Positions 52,231-61,619 of a stretch of 64,000 nt of DNA are shown piece after piece. The number at the start of each line of letters is the position of its first letter. The stretch's first letter is position 1. This DNA is from Ketogulonicigenium robustum (lineage in GTDB: Bacteria > Pseudomonadota > Alphaproteobacteria > Rhodobacterales > Rhodobacteraceae): NCBI RefSeq assembly GCF_002117445.1, contig NZ_CP019937.1, positions 1,179,501 to 1,243,500 on the forward strand. Direction: 5' to 3'. The translations under genes were made by a program, and so were the position numbers. The notes beneath the pieces are model-generated. The model saw only the letters and a program-made list of their open reading frames with translations. It was not told where the DNA came from and did not search any database.

Positions 52231-54082
52231 CATGACGCAATCCGATCTTCTTTTGAACCCCCGCGACGAGGTGGCGATGCGCAAGCGCCTGTTGCAGGTG
52301 TCGCTGGGGCGCCTGCCCGCCGACCGCATCTTGCGCGTCGGCCGCTTGTTCGAGGCGGGCACTGCCACGTGGATGGAGGACGCCGAGATTGTGATTTCCG
52401 GCCGTCGCATCGCCTTTGTCGGCCCGCGCGGCAGCTATACCGGCACTGCTGCCGAAGTGATCGAGCGGCCCGACCTAGCCGCCGTCCCCGGCTTTGGTGA
52501 AGTGCACAAGCATATCGAATCCAGCCACCTGACCCCCGAATACGAAGCTGCGCTGACCATTCCCCGGGGCTGCACCTGGACGTGCGAGGCCAGCCACGAA
52601 TATTCGAACGTGAACGGGGCCAAGAACTTGGAGTTCTGGCTGACCGCGCGCGCTGCCGGATCGCCGCTGAAAATCTTTCCGCTGCCGGGGTCAGCTGTGC
52701 CCCCCACCGCGTGGGAATATGGCGGCGGCTATTTTGGCAAAGACGAACAGGCGGGCTTTATGGCGAACCCGATGGTCGCCGGTCTGGACGAGGTGATGGA
52801 CTGGCCCGCCGTTTGCAATGCCGACAACCCCAGCCACGACCGTCTTTGGGGCATGATCGAGGCCACCATTGCCGCGCGTGGCGTGGTCGAGGGGCATGCG
52901 GCAGGCATCAAAGACATTGCCAATATCAACGCTTTTGCGGCAGCGGGCCTTGCGTCCGACCACGAAAGCTGGACGGCCGAGGAAGCGTGGGACAAAATCA
53001 CCCGCGGCCTGTTTCTGGAAATCCGCGTCCATTCCATGCCCGAGATCGTCAACGGCTTGCTAGAGCGCGGGCTGACCGACTGGTCGCAGGTGGCCTTCGC
53101 CACCGACGACCGCTCGGCATCTGATACGTTGAAGTTAGGGGGCACCGACCACAACGTGCGCACCGCCATCCGCGCGGGGCTGTCGCCCGAAAAGGCAATC
53201 CAGTGCGTGACGATCAACCCCGCCCGCCACATGCGCCTGCAGGCGCATGTCGGCCTGATCGCTGCCGGTCGCTATGCCGATATCGTGCTGCTGTCCGATG
53301 TCGCCGACCTGCAAATCGCCGAGGTTTGGGCCGACGGCCTGCCCGCATCCAAGGGCACCGAATATATCGGCACGCTGCCCGCCATCGATTGGCCCGCATG
53401 GGCGCGCACTTCGGTGCATATCAACCGCGAAATCACCGCCGCCGATTTCGCGCTGCACCATGATGGCGATGTGGCGAATGTGGCGCTACTGCGCCCCTTC
53501 CACTGGGCGCCCGACTTTATCCGCGACCAGCTGCCCGTGGTGGATGGCGAAGTGCAGCGCGATACCGCGCGCAACATCACCAAATTCGCCATTATCGACC
53601 GCCACACGGGCGCTGCACGCGTGGCCAAGATGTTCTGGCTGGGCACCGGCCCTGCCACGCCCGACACAGCTGTCGGCTGCACGGTTGCGCATGACCAGCA
53701 CAATTTGTGGATCGTCGGCTCGTCCGACGCGGCGATGGCCATGGTCGCCAACCGTATGCGTGAAACGCAAGGCGGCTGGGTGCTGGCCTCGGGTGGGGAA
53801 ATCCGCGCCGAAGTCCATTATGAAATCGGCGGGCTGATGACCCACCGCCCCGCCGAGGCCCTGCACGCTGATATGGAGGCCTTTTACGTCGAAGCCAACA
53901 AGATCGACTGGATGTACGAGCCGACCTACAGCCCGCGCTGGTACCCCGGCTTCCCCGAGCGGTTGCAGTTCGCCACCCTTACCTGCGCGCCGTGGGCTTG
54001 GGCATTGGTCGCGCCATCGGATGAGATCCCGCAGGGATTTGTGAATGTCCAGACGGGCGAGACGCACAAAGTCGTCTGGTAA
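52220..54082 (+). CDS. Adenine deaminase family amidohydrolase
   Basis: A 620-aa protein of the adenine deaminase family, with the usual two-part architecture. The metal site begins VPGFGEVHKHIESSHLTP (His96, His98, Glu100); VEGHAAG and FATDDRSASDTL follow, and the C-terminal adenine-deaminase domain has ITKFAIIDRHTG and ASGGEI. It would convert adenine to hypoxanthine plus ammonia, though some relatives act on other substrates. The Lys between the two His residues (HKH in place of HVH) differs from the textbook motif. It overlaps the aldolase gene by 11 bases, so the two enzymes are co-translated. Confidence 0.84.
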   Translation: MADDMTQSDLLLNPRDEVAMRKRLLQVSLGRLPADRILRVGRLFEAGTATWMEDAEIVISGRRIAFVGPRGSYTGTAAEVIERPDLAAVPGFGEVHKHIESSHLTPEYEAALTIPRGCTWTCEASHEYSNVNGAKNLEFWLTARAAGSPLKIFPLPGSAVPPTAWEYGGGYFGKDEQAGFMANPMVAGLDEVMDWPAVCNADNPSHDRLWGMIEATIAARGVVEGHAAGIKDIANINAFAAAGLASDHESWTAEEAWDKITRGLFLEIRVHSMPEIVNGLLERGLTDWSQVAFATDDRSASDTLKLGGTDHNVRTAIRAGLSPEKAIQCVTINPARHMRLQAHVGLIAAGRYADIVLLSDVADLQIAEVWADGLPASKGTEYIGTLPAIDWPAWARTSVHINREITAADFALHHDGDVANVALLRPFHWAPDFIRDQLPVVDGEVQRDTARNITKFAIIDRHTGAARVAKMFWLGTGPATPDTAVGCTVAHDQHNLWIVGSSDAAMAMVANRMRETQGGWVLASGGEIRAEVHYEIGGLMTHRPAEALHADMEAFYVEANKIDWMYEPTYSPRWYPGFPERLQFATLTCAPWAWALVAPSDEIPQGFVNVQTGETHKVVW

Positions 54083-54085
54083 ACG

Positions 54086-54116
54086 AAAACGCCGGGGTCA
54101 TCTCCCGGCGTTTTTT
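54086..54116. terminator. Bidirectional terminator between the adenine-deaminase-family gene and nhaA
   Basis: AAAACGCCGGG, 7-base loop, CCCGGCGTTTT plus TT: an 11-bp stem with A/T flanks, serving both convergent genes. Confidence 0.88.
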
Positions 54117-55362
54117 ATGCGGCGCGCTTGACGCCCAGAAGGCGCCCCACCACCACGGCGGGAACGCAGCAGGCCAGACTGAACAACGCCCCCATCTTTG
54201 CCGCATCCTGCATCGGCCCCGCCGGAAACGCGACCGAGGCCACGAATAGCGCCACCGTAAACCCGATGGCAGCAACAACGCCCACTACCGGCAAATCGGC
54301 CATGCGCATCCCGTCCGGCAATCCCAGACGCAGCACGCGCGCCGCGAACCAGCCAAACAGCGTGATCCCCAACGGCTTGCCCAGCAGCAGGCTGAACAGC
54401 ACTGTCCATGTCAGGGCTGAAATCGCGCCGAATTCCACCCCCGCGTTCACCAGACCGAACAGGAGCAAGATGATCTGCACTGGAACCTTCAGCGCGTGTT
54501 CGATGGTATTGAGCAGGTCGGTGTTATAGCGCTCGACCTCGGCAAAGACGCCGAAATCCTGACCTGCGTGCGGGATCGTGACCACGATCGGCAGCAGGCC
54601 CAGCGCAGGATGCAGGCCAGCGCGGTAGAACGCGTACCAGCTGATCATGCCCGCAATCAAATACGGCCAGAACGTCAGGTGCTTGCGCACCCATGTGGTC
54701 GCAGCGCGCGCCGTGTCACGGTCCGTCCGGCGGGGCAGCCAGTTTGCCAGTAAATAGACCGCAACCGCCGCAAGCACCGAGAGCAACAGCCAGGCCGGCG
54801 CAATCTCGCCCGAGGGGTAGAAGATCGCCAAAATCGCTAGCCCGCCCGCATCGTCGGCAATCGCCAGCAGCAGCAAGAACCCGATCGCCGGGTGCCGTGC
54901 GCCAAATACAATACGACCGACCAAATACGAAAACGCGATATCGGTCGCCGTGGGTACCGCCCAACCACCCGCCACCGCAGGCAAAATGCCCAGTGCAGCC
55001 GACAGGCCCAAATAGACCGCAACCGGCCCTAGCATACCGCCCAGCGTCGCAATCAGCGGGGTCAGCGCCTTGCGCCCGCGCAGCGCCCCGTTTGGCATGA
55101 CGACGGCTTCCCAGACCTCTTTCGCGGCCATGGCAAAGAACAGCGCCATCAGCACGTCGTTAATCAGGAAATGCAGCGTCAGCACGCGCACGGCCACGCC
55201 GCTGTGCATTTCCAACACACCGATGGGCGCGCCGACCCACAGCGGTGTTTCCACAAAATGATGGTAACCCAGCGGGGCCAGATTGGCCCATAGCAGCGCG
55301 ATCACTGCGCCCCCGACCAGCAGCAGCGAATACTGGGCTATGAAATTCCAAATACGATACAT
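54115..55362 (-). CDS. nhaA: Na+/H+ antiporter NhaA
   Basis: A 415-aa inner-membrane antiporter with about twelve helices. The ion-binding residues are present: Asp141 in TATDIAFS and the Asp170-Asp171 pair in LAIADDAGG (equivalent to Asp133, Asp163, Asp164 of E. coli NhaA). It exports Na+ (or Li+) for protons and helps with salt and alkaline pH. The start at 55362 fits the family N-terminus; the longer open frame has no support. Confidence 0.94.
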   Translation of the reverse strand: MYRIWNFIAQYSLLLVGGAVIALLWANLAPLGYHHFVETPLWVGAPIGVLEMHSGVAVRVLTLHFLINDVLMALFFAMAAKEVWEAVVMPNGALRGRKALTPLIATLGGMLGPVAVYLGLSAALGILPAVAGGWAVPTATDIAFSYLVGRIVFGARHPAIGFLLLLAIADDAGGLAILAIFYPSGEIAPAWLLLSVLAAVAVYLLANWLPRRTDRDTARAATTWVRKHLTFWPYLIAGMISWYAFYRAGLHPALGLLPIVVTIPHAGQDFGVFAEVERYNTDLLNTIEHALKVPVQIILLLFGLVNAGVEFGAISALTWTVLFSLLLGKPLGITLFGWFAARVLRLGLPDGMRMADLPVVGVVAAIGFTVALFVASVAFPAGPMQDAAKMGALFSLACCVPAVVVGRLLGVKRAA

Positions 55363-55547
55363 CGCCGTTCTCTCATGGTTCGGCTGCCACCTAACACCCG
55401 CGCCCGCGCGATCGAAAGCAATAATCCACCACCTGCCGTGAAAGTCACACGCGGTTGTGAACTTGCACCGCGACCGGCGCGCCGCCATGATGCGCGCACC
55501 AATGAATGGGAAATTGGGCAGCCATCCGGCCGCCGTCAGAGGATTGA

Positions 55548-56291
55548 ATGGAAGAACAATTATTCACCCGACATCGCTTCGAGATCCGCCGCAGGACCCT
55601 GAGCGTGTTGGAAAAGACGCGGTTGACGCCGAACATGATCCGCTTCGTGATGGGCGGCGCCGATCTGGAGGGTTTTGAAAGCCCTGCCCCCGACGATCAC
55701 ATCAAGCTGGTCTTCCCCGTCGCGGGCGAAGAAAAACCCGTGATGCGTGAATATACCCCGCGCGCCTATGACGCCGCCGCGCAAACGCTGGTGCTGGATT
55801 TTGCCGTCCATGATGCCGGCCCTGCCACGCAATGGGCGATTGATGCAAACGTCGGTGACACACTGACCATCGCCGGCCCGCGCGGATCGGCCGTTCTGTC
55901 GCCGGTGTTTGACTGGTATCTGCTGATCGGCGATGAAACTGCCTTGCCCGCCATGGGACGCTGGGTCGAAGAAATGGCTGCGGGCACGCAGGTCATTACC
56001 TTGGGGCTGGTAACCGATGCCGCCGAGGAACAGCAGTTCACCAGCAAAGCCGCCCTCGACGCCCGCTGGCTGCACCGCCCCGATGCGACCGATGCCGCGC
56101 CCGTGCTGGACGCCGTGGCCGCCATCGATCTACCCGCTGGGCGCGGCTTCATCTGGATGGCCGCCGAAGCCAAGGTTGCCCGTGCGCTGCGCGACCATTT
56201 CCAACACGACCGCCAGCACCCGCTGACCGATATGAAGGCCGCAGGATACTGGACGCAGGGCCAAGCCGACACCAGCGACAAGGCGATGTAA
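55548..56291 (+). CDS. Siderophore-interacting protein (FAD-binding ferric-chelate reductase)
   Basis: A 247-aa cytoplasmic flavoprotein of the SIP/ViuB family. The FAD-binding motif REYTPRAYD is near residues 67-75, GDTLTIAGPRG near 105, and LLIGDETALPAMGRW, the NADPH-side motif, near 125. Such proteins reduce ferric siderophores or release iron from chelates. It heads a plus-strand group with a haem-type monooxygenase and a ChaN-like gene. A second member of the same family lies at 61620-62645. Confidence 0.88.
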   Translation: MEEQLFTRHRFEIRRRTLSVLEKTRLTPNMIRFVMGGADLEGFESPAPDDHIKLVFPVAGEEKPVMREYTPRAYDAAAQTLVLDFAVHDAGPATQWAIDANVGDTLTIAGPRGSAVLSPVFDWYLLIGDETALPAMGRWVEEMAAGTQVITLGLVTDAAEEQQFTSKAALDARWLHRPDATDAAPVLDAVAAIDLPAGRGFIWMAAEAKVARALRDHFQHDRQHPLTDMKAAGYWTQGQADTSDKAM

Positions 56292-56399
56292 GGCATTTGC
56301 ATCACGCCTTGTGATCCCCTAGTGAAAGTGCGGCAAGCCAGTCCAGCCAGCCGCATGTTCAATGTCAGGGCGGCCCCGCGCCGCCGCTAGGAAATCGCT

Positions 56400-56729
56400 A
56401 TGTATATCGCAATGAACCGCTTCATCGTGCAGCTGGAAAACGCCGAAGGCTTCGAGGCCATGTGGCTGGGCCGCGAAAGCACGCTGGACCAACTGCCCGG
56501 CTTTATCGAATTCCACATGCTGAAGGGCCCCGAGGCCGACGACGGCACGCGGCTTTACGCCTCGCATACCGTTTGGGCCAGCGAGGAAGACTTAAAGAAT
56601 TGGACACGCAGCGACCACTTCCGCGCCGCCCACGCCCGTCGCGGCGAAGGCGATGCCCCGCGCGTGCCTGTCGTCACCTCCAAATTCGAGGGCTTCAACG
56701 CCATCCAGCATATTAAAGCCAAGGCCTGA
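56400..56729 (+). CDS. Antibiotic-biosynthesis-monooxygenase-fold protein, IsdG/HmuQ-like haem oxygenase candidate
   Basis: A 109-aa single ABM domain. The early MNRFIVQLENAEGFEAMW strand, LDQLPGFIEFHMLKG and the C-terminal half YASHTVWASEEDLKNWTRSDHFRAAHAR match the rhizobial HmuQ/HmuD-type proteins; the SDHFRAAH His is the likely haem ligand. These enzymes cleave haem and release iron. An AGGAA site precedes the ATG. The location between a siderophore-interacting protein and a ChaN-like protein supports an iron role; other ABM functions remain possible. Confidence 0.75.
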   Translation: MYIAMNRFIVQLENAEGFEAMWLGRESTLDQLPGFIEFHMLKGPEADDGTRLYASHTVWASEEDLKNWTRSDHFRAAHARRGEGDAPRVPVVTSKFEGFNAIQHIKAKA

Positions 56730-56732
56730 TCC

Positions 56733-57536
56733 ATGCAGGCGAAATGGCGGGATGCAAGCGGCGCGGCGATCAGCCACGCCGCAATTATGGCGCGCGCCGC
56801 GCGCGCTGATGCCGTTCTACTGGGCGAGCGTCACGACAGGCCCGACCACCATCTGTGGCAGGCTTATGTCGTTGCGGGACTGGCCGCGCATCGCCCTGTG
56901 GTCGTCGGGTTCGAGATGTTCCCTGCGCGGCTGAATGCCGTGTTGGCTGAATGGGTTAATGGCGAGCTAGACGAAGCCGCTTTTCTGGAAAAGGCGGAAT
57001 GGGGCACAGTCTGGGGGTTCGACGCCGACCTTTACATGCCGATCTTCCGGCTGTGTCGGGCGCTGGGCCTGCCGATGGCCGGCCTGAACGTGCCGCGCGC
57101 CCTTGTGCGGGCTGTGGGTGAAAGCGGGTGGGACGGGATCGAGCCTGCCGACCGCGCAGGGCTGACACCGGCCGCCCCCTCGCCCATGGCGTATCGGCAG
57201 TTCATCTTTGACCTGACGGGCGGCGGGCGACCCGATCGCAAGGCCCAAAGCGCCGCCGACCCCGCATTCGACCGCTTCATCCGCGCGCAAGAGGTTTGGG
57301 ATCGCGCCTTCGCCACGCATATCGTGCAGGCCAAGGCCGACCACCCCGATGCTTTGGTCGTCGGGATCATCGGCATGGGCCATTTGCAGTTCGGCGGTGG
57401 TGTCGGCTTTCAACTGGGCACACTGGGGCTACAGGACAGCCTAGCATTGCTGCCTGTGGCCGAGGGCGATGCGATGCCCGCCCCCGGTGCGGCAGACGGC
57501 GTCTGCCTGTTGCCGCGCCTACCCCCGCAGGGATAG
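56733..57536 (+). CDS. ChaN-like haem-binding family protein
   Basis: A 267-aa protein of the ChaN/Tiki-like fold. The motifs [25 protein letters not shown] and [12 protein letters not shown] carry the conserved Glu, His and Gly residues of the family. ChaN in Campylobacter is an iron-regulated lipoprotein that binds haem. This protein has no signal peptide or lipobox at this start, which is unusual. It begins three bases after the monooxygenase stop, and its last 18 bases overlap the convergent ABC gene. Confidence 0.8.
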   Translation: MQAKWRDASGAAISHAAIMARAARADAVLLGERHDRPDHHLWQAYVVAGLAAHRPVVVGFEMFPARLNAVLAEWVNGELDEAAFLEKAEWGTVWGFDADLYMPIFRLCRALGLPMAGLNVPRALVRAVGESGWDGIEPADRAGLTPAAPSPMAYRQFIFDLTGGGRPDRKAQSAADPAFDRFIRAQEVWDRAFATHIVQAKADHPDALVVGIIGMGHLQFGGGVGFQLGTLGLQDSLALLPVAEGDAMPAPGAADGVCLLPRLPPQG

Positions 57537-59198
57537 CTCGCGCGTGATGTCCAACGCCTCGGGCGGGCGGTGCGCCACGCACAGCACCATCGCCCGGGGC
57601 AGTTCCTGCCGCAGCAGCGCTAGCATCTGGCCCTCGGCGGCGGGGTCGAGTGCGGATGTCGCCTCGTCCATCAGCAAGATGTCGGGACGCAGCAAAAGCG
57701 CGCGCGCGATGGCAATGCGCTGCTGTTCGCCCTGCGACAGCCCTGCAACCGAAGTTGCTCCATCCATTTCGCGCAGACCCAGACCCACCTTTTGCAAGGC
57801 AGCCTGCAGCGTGGATAACGGGAAGGTCGCGGGGTCGTGCGGATAGGTCAGCGTTGCGGCCAACCCCTCGGGGCTAAGATAGCCGCCCTGCGGCAGAAAC
57901 AGCAGGTTTGCATACGGCAGGCGAATATCACCCACGCCATAGGGCCACAGGCCCGAAATTGCCGCCAGCAGCGTCGACTTTCCCTGCCCTGACGGGCCCG
58001 AAATCCAGACACGCTCGCCCATCGCCACGGTGAAATCGGGCACAGGCCGCAGCGCGACGCCCGTTGGCGTGTAAAGCTGCGCCGCCGCGACGTGCAGCTG
58101 ATCGCCGCCGGTCTGATGCGCGATGGCCCGGGGCACGTCGCGCATAGGGCTGGGCACGGCAGTCGCGGCGAACAACCCGTCGAGGCGTTCGGTCACAGCG
58201 ACCAATTCGGCCAGATCGCGATAGCGGAAGATGAACCAGCTAAGGGTCGTCGTCACGTTCATGAACGCGTTTGCCATCGCCATCAGCCCGCCCAGCGTCA
58301 CGTTACCCGCGAAATAGGCCGGCAGCGCCAAGAAGGTCGGAATACGCAGCACCGTTTGCTGGTAGGGCCGTGTGAAGAGCCCCAAGATCAGCTGCTGGTT
58401 AATCACGCCCCGCCAGTTCTGCCGGATGGCATCGAACAAGTCGGACATGCGGCGCTGCTCGGCGGTCTCGCCGCGCGCACGGGCGACAGCATCGGCGTTT
58501 TCGCGCAGCTGCACCAACGCGTGGCGGAAGTCAGCCTCGCGGCGTTCTTGCACGAAGTAGCGCGATTTCAGGCGCTTGCCCAGCAGATGCGTCAGGGCCG
58601 TCGACAGGGCCACATAGATGAACGCCGCCCAAACCATATAGCGCGGGATCGATACATCAACCCCCAGCAGCGTGAAGCTGAGCGCGAAACTGGACAGGCC
58701 CCACAGCACCGCGACATAGGAAAACAGCGACACGACGGAGGATATGAACCCCAGCGTCAGCCCCAGAATCTTGTCGATAAATGTCCGGCAATCCTCGGCC
58801 ACGCGCTGGTCGGGGTTTTCGACGGGGTGTTCGGTAAAGCCCGCGCGCAGGTGCCAATAGGCCTGCGTGCTGATCCAACCCGCAAGGGCGCGGTCGGTCA
58901 GGCGCTTGCGCCACTGCATCAGCAGCGTGTCTTGCAGCCATGTCGACGCCAGATGGGCGCTGGCAGACAGGGCCACAAGGCAAAAGAAGATGCCGATCTG
59001 CCGCGTCGCCTCGGGGGCGTTCATCTGCTCGAGCGCGTCGTAGAATTCGCGGCTCCAGGCGATCATGCGGACGCTGAACCAGACGCCCACGAATTGCAGC
59101 CCAAGGATGACGGCGTAAAGCACAAGGCCGCGCCAACCGGCGCGACCTTGGATGGCGATTTTCATCAATCGCCAAATACGTTGTAAAATCAATCTCAT
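57519..59198 (-). CDS. ABC transporter with fused permease and ATPase (SbmA/YddA-like, ABCD group)
   Basis: A 559-aa exporter-fold half transporter. An ABC_membrane_2 domain with about six helices (1-350; [38 protein letters not shown]) precedes the ATPase domain with Walker A GPSGQGKS (401-408), signature [15 protein letters not shown] and Walker [13 protein letters not shown]. Relatives include YddA and mycobacterial Rv1819c, which imports vitamin B12 despite an exporter fold. Here it begins one base after the stop of a TonB receptor gene, so it may move the chelate or haem taken up by that receptor, in a way similar to IrtAB. Confidence 0.85.
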   Translation of the reverse strand: MRLILQRIWRLMKIAIQGRAGWRGLVLYAVILGLQFVGVWFSVRMIAWSREFYDALEQMNAPEATRQIGIFFCLVALSASAHLASTWLQDTLLMQWRKRLTDRALAGWISTQAYWHLRAGFTEHPVENPDQRVAEDCRTFIDKILGLTLGFISSVVSLFSYVAVLWGLSSFALSFTLLGVDVSIPRYMVWAAFIYVALSTALTHLLGKRLKSRYFVQERREADFRHALVQLRENADAVARARGETAEQRRMSDLFDAIRQNWRGVINQQLILGLFTRPYQQTVLRIPTFLALPAYFAGNVTLGGLMAMANAFMNVTTTLSWFIFRYRDLAELVAVTERLDGLFAATAVPSPMRDVPRAIAHQTGGDQLHVAAAQLYTPTGVALRPVPDFTVAMGERVWISGPSGQGKSTLLAAISGLWPYGVGDIRLPYANLLFLPQGGYLSPEGLAATLTYPHDPATFPLSTLQAALQKVGLGLREMDGATSVAGLSQGEQQRIAIARALLLRPDILLMDEATSALDPAAEGQMLALLRQELPRAMVLCVAHRPPEALDITRELSLRG

Positions 59199-59199
59199 G

Positions 59200-61452
59200 T
59201 CAGAAGGTATAGTTGATCGCGAGGGTCATGTTGCGCCCTGCCCCTGTTTGCAGCTCCAGCGGGACGGTGTTGGCGGTCGCGGCAGTGGTGGTCAAGCCGT
59301 AGCTGGCCGCGCCGATGCCGTAATACTTTTCGTCAAACACGTTGTTGACGGCCATGTTCAGCACCGTACCGGGCGCCAGTTCCCAGCTGGCCCCCAAATC
59401 CAGCAGTTGGTAGCTGGGCGGGGTGAAGTTGGCATATGACGAGGGCGTCACCTCGCCCGCGAAGGTGGCATCGGCGCGCAGGGTCAGGCCGTAGGCGGGC
59501 AGCTCATAGGTTGCGCCCAAAACGGCGGTCAGCGGCGGCACGACGAAGCGCGTGGGCGCAGCACCAGCCGATGCGCGCTGTTCGCCCCGCATCCATGCCA
59601 GCGATCCTGTCAGCGCCAGCGCATTGGTGACTTCCCATGCGCCTTCGGCCTCGACACCCCACGTCGAAACTTGCGTGATGTTGCGGTAGGAAATGTCGTT
59701 GGTGCCGGGGATAAACCAGAAGCTTTCGATGAAATTATCGTAGTCGGCCTTAAACGCATTTACCGACCAGAAGCCGCGCCCGTACACGCCGCGCACACCG
59801 ATTTCGATGCTTTTGACTTCCTCGGGCACCAGCCACGGGGCCGGCACAAGGTCGAACGACCCCTGGGTGGACGACGTGTAAAGCTGCTGGAACGTCGGCA
59901 TCTTGAAGCCTTCGCCGTAATGCGCCCATACCGAGTATGTCTGATCGAAATGCCACGTCGCGCTGAGGGATTTGAGGAGTTCCTCGGCTGTGCGCACCTC
60001 GGTCGGGTTGTCGGGGTGGCTGACGACCGCGCTGTTCAGCGAGGGGTCCATCCGGTAGGTCGCGTAGCGCAGCCCGCCCGTTACCTCTAGCTGGCCGTCG
60101 AACAGGGTGATCTGGTCTTGCAGATACAGGTCGCGGCGCGTCGTGGTGCCATCGGTGAAGTTGAACCCGCTGGGGCGGCTGTCGACAGTCGTGCCCTGTG
60201 TCACGTTTTCAACGCGGCGGCGGCGGTCGTAGCTGGTATCGGCGCGGTCACCATCAAAGCCATAGGTCAGCACATGGCTGCTGCCGCCCACTACAAAGCG
60301 CGATGTCGCCTGAATATCCAGTTCGAGGAAATCCTCGGAATAATCCAGATAATCGGTGGTGTTGACGGTATCGCCTGCCGTGTTGCGGGTGACGGCCAGG
60401 GCCTCTTGTTTATAGCCGTTGGGCGTCCAGGACAGGCTGGTCTTCAGCGTATCGATGGCACCGCCAAAGGTCGCGTCATGCGTGATGCCATAATGCGTGC
60501 GGGTGATGTCGCGCGTGCGCGGGTTTTCGATCAGGTATCCTGTGGTCGATGGGCCCAGCGTGGTGCGCAGGTCGACCTCGGACAGGCGATCCATGCGGTC
60601 GTAGGTAAAGCTGAGGCGTTGGGCCGGGGTCAGATCCCAGTCCAGCTTGATCAGGGTGCGGTCGGTGGTGCGATCCAGCGGGTTGAATTCGCCGCAGGAA
60701 ATGCCGCCATAGGCCACAGGGCGCGAACAGCCCCAGATCCCACCATCGGGGTCGGCGTTTGACAGCGTCATTTCATGGTCAACCGTGCGCGAGCGGGCAA
60801 ACAGCATCGAAACAGTGTCGCTAAAGCGCTGCGCGAAGGCCAATGAGACATCCGTCGAATCCGTCACTTCGCTGTATCCGATGGTTGCCTCGCCGCCGCG
60901 CGTCGCGCCGGGGGCGATCAGATCATCGGGCGTGATGGTGCGCATCGCGACAACGCCGCCCAGCGCATCGGCCCCCCACAGAACCGACGCTGGCCCGCGC
61001 ACGACATCGACCTGACGGGTAAAGTTGAAGTCCAGATAGTCGCGCGAGCCATCCATGATACGCTCGGCCACGCGGCTGCCGTCGACCTGCATCTGCACGC
61101 GGTTCCCCTCGACCCCGCGAATGCGCACGCCGGTCGCGCCCCCGAACGGGTCGGCAGTCGACACTTGGCGCGACGCAGTAACACCCGGCATGGTGCGGAC
61201 CAGATCCTCGAGCGACTGGATGTTTTTTTCCTGAATCTCCGCGCCATCCACCACCGAGACATGCCCCGCCACATCGGTCAGCGCGCGGCCGATACGGTCT
61301 AGCATGATGGTGATGGGCTGCAGCACGCGGCTGGCAGTTTCGCTTGTGGCAGTTTCGCTGGTGGCAACCTGTTGGGCGGTGGCGGCAAGCGGCATCGACG
61401 CGGCGGCTGTGCTGGCAAGCAGCAGCGCGCGCATACCCTGGGATAGGCGCAT
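59200..61452 (-). CDS. TonB-dependent outer-membrane receptor, haemoglobin/haem type
   Basis: A 750-aa receptor. A signal peptide ends near ATAQQ at residue 28; the mature start has a short ATSET repeat. The plug domain carries [20 protein letters not shown] and [20 protein letters not shown], the latter typical of haem/haemoglobin receptors. About 600 residues of beta strands follow, ending in the aromatic LAINYTF. It would import haem or a ferric chelate with TonB-ExbBD, which are not in this window. The neighbours (ABC protein, SIP proteins, haem-oxygenase-like protein) support an iron role. Confidence 0.9.
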   Translation of the reverse strand: MRLSQGMRALLLASTAAASMPLAATAQQVATSETATSETASRVLQPITIMLDRIGRALTDVAGHVSVVDGAEIQEKNIQSLEDLVRTMPGVTASRQVSTADPFGGATGVRIRGVEGNRVQMQVDGSRVAERIMDGSRDYLDFNFTRQVDVVRGPASVLWGADALGGVVAMRTITPDDLIAPGATRGGEATIGYSEVTDSTDVSLAFAQRFSDTVSMLFARSRTVDHEMTLSNADPDGGIWGCSRPVAYGGISCGEFNPLDRTTDRTLIKLDWDLTPAQRLSFTYDRMDRLSEVDLRTTLGPSTTGYLIENPRTRDITRTHYGITHDATFGGAIDTLKTSLSWTPNGYKQEALAVTRNTAGDTVNTTDYLDYSEDFLELDIQATSRFVVGGSSHVLTYGFDGDRADTSYDRRRRVENVTQGTTVDSRPSGFNFTDGTTTRRDLYLQDQITLFDGQLEVTGGLRYATYRMDPSLNSAVVSHPDNPTEVRTAEELLKSLSATWHFDQTYSVWAHYGEGFKMPTFQQLYTSSTQGSFDLVPAPWLVPEEVKSIEIGVRGVYGRGFWSVNAFKADYDNFIESFWFIPGTNDISYRNITQVSTWGVEAEGAWEVTNALALTGSLAWMRGEQRASAGAAPTRFVVPPLTAVLGATYELPAYGLTLRADATFAGEVTPSSYANFTPPSYQLLDLGASWELAPGTVLNMAVNNVFDEKYYGIGAASYGLTTTAATANTVPLELQTGAGRNMTLAINYTF

Positions 61453-61585
61453 GGCAAACTCCGATAAAAAGATGGGTTGGGGCTGGCGTCATGCGCTGGC
61501 GCGGATCGCGGGTGCATTTTGACCGCGCGAAATCGCGGTGGGGATGCAATTTCCTACGATTTAAGTCAAGATATACTGCATATAA

Positions 61586-61611
61586 TTGCGCCGTTTTCGG
61601 CAGCGGCGCAA
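61586..61611 (-). terminator. Possible terminator after the DUF2218-SIP gene
   Basis: On the minus strand TTGCGCCG, 10-base loop, CGGCGCAA, then TTATAT. An 8-bp stem without a clean T-run. It separates the SIP gene from the receptor gene. Confidence 0.5.
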
Positions 61612-61619
61612 CACGCGGC

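Noticed and set aside
61371-61410. Repeated GCAGTTTCGCT-type sequence in the receptor gene as a regulatory repeat
   Set aside because: It encodes the short ATSET repeat at the start of the mature receptor and is in frame; a small coding duplication explains it.
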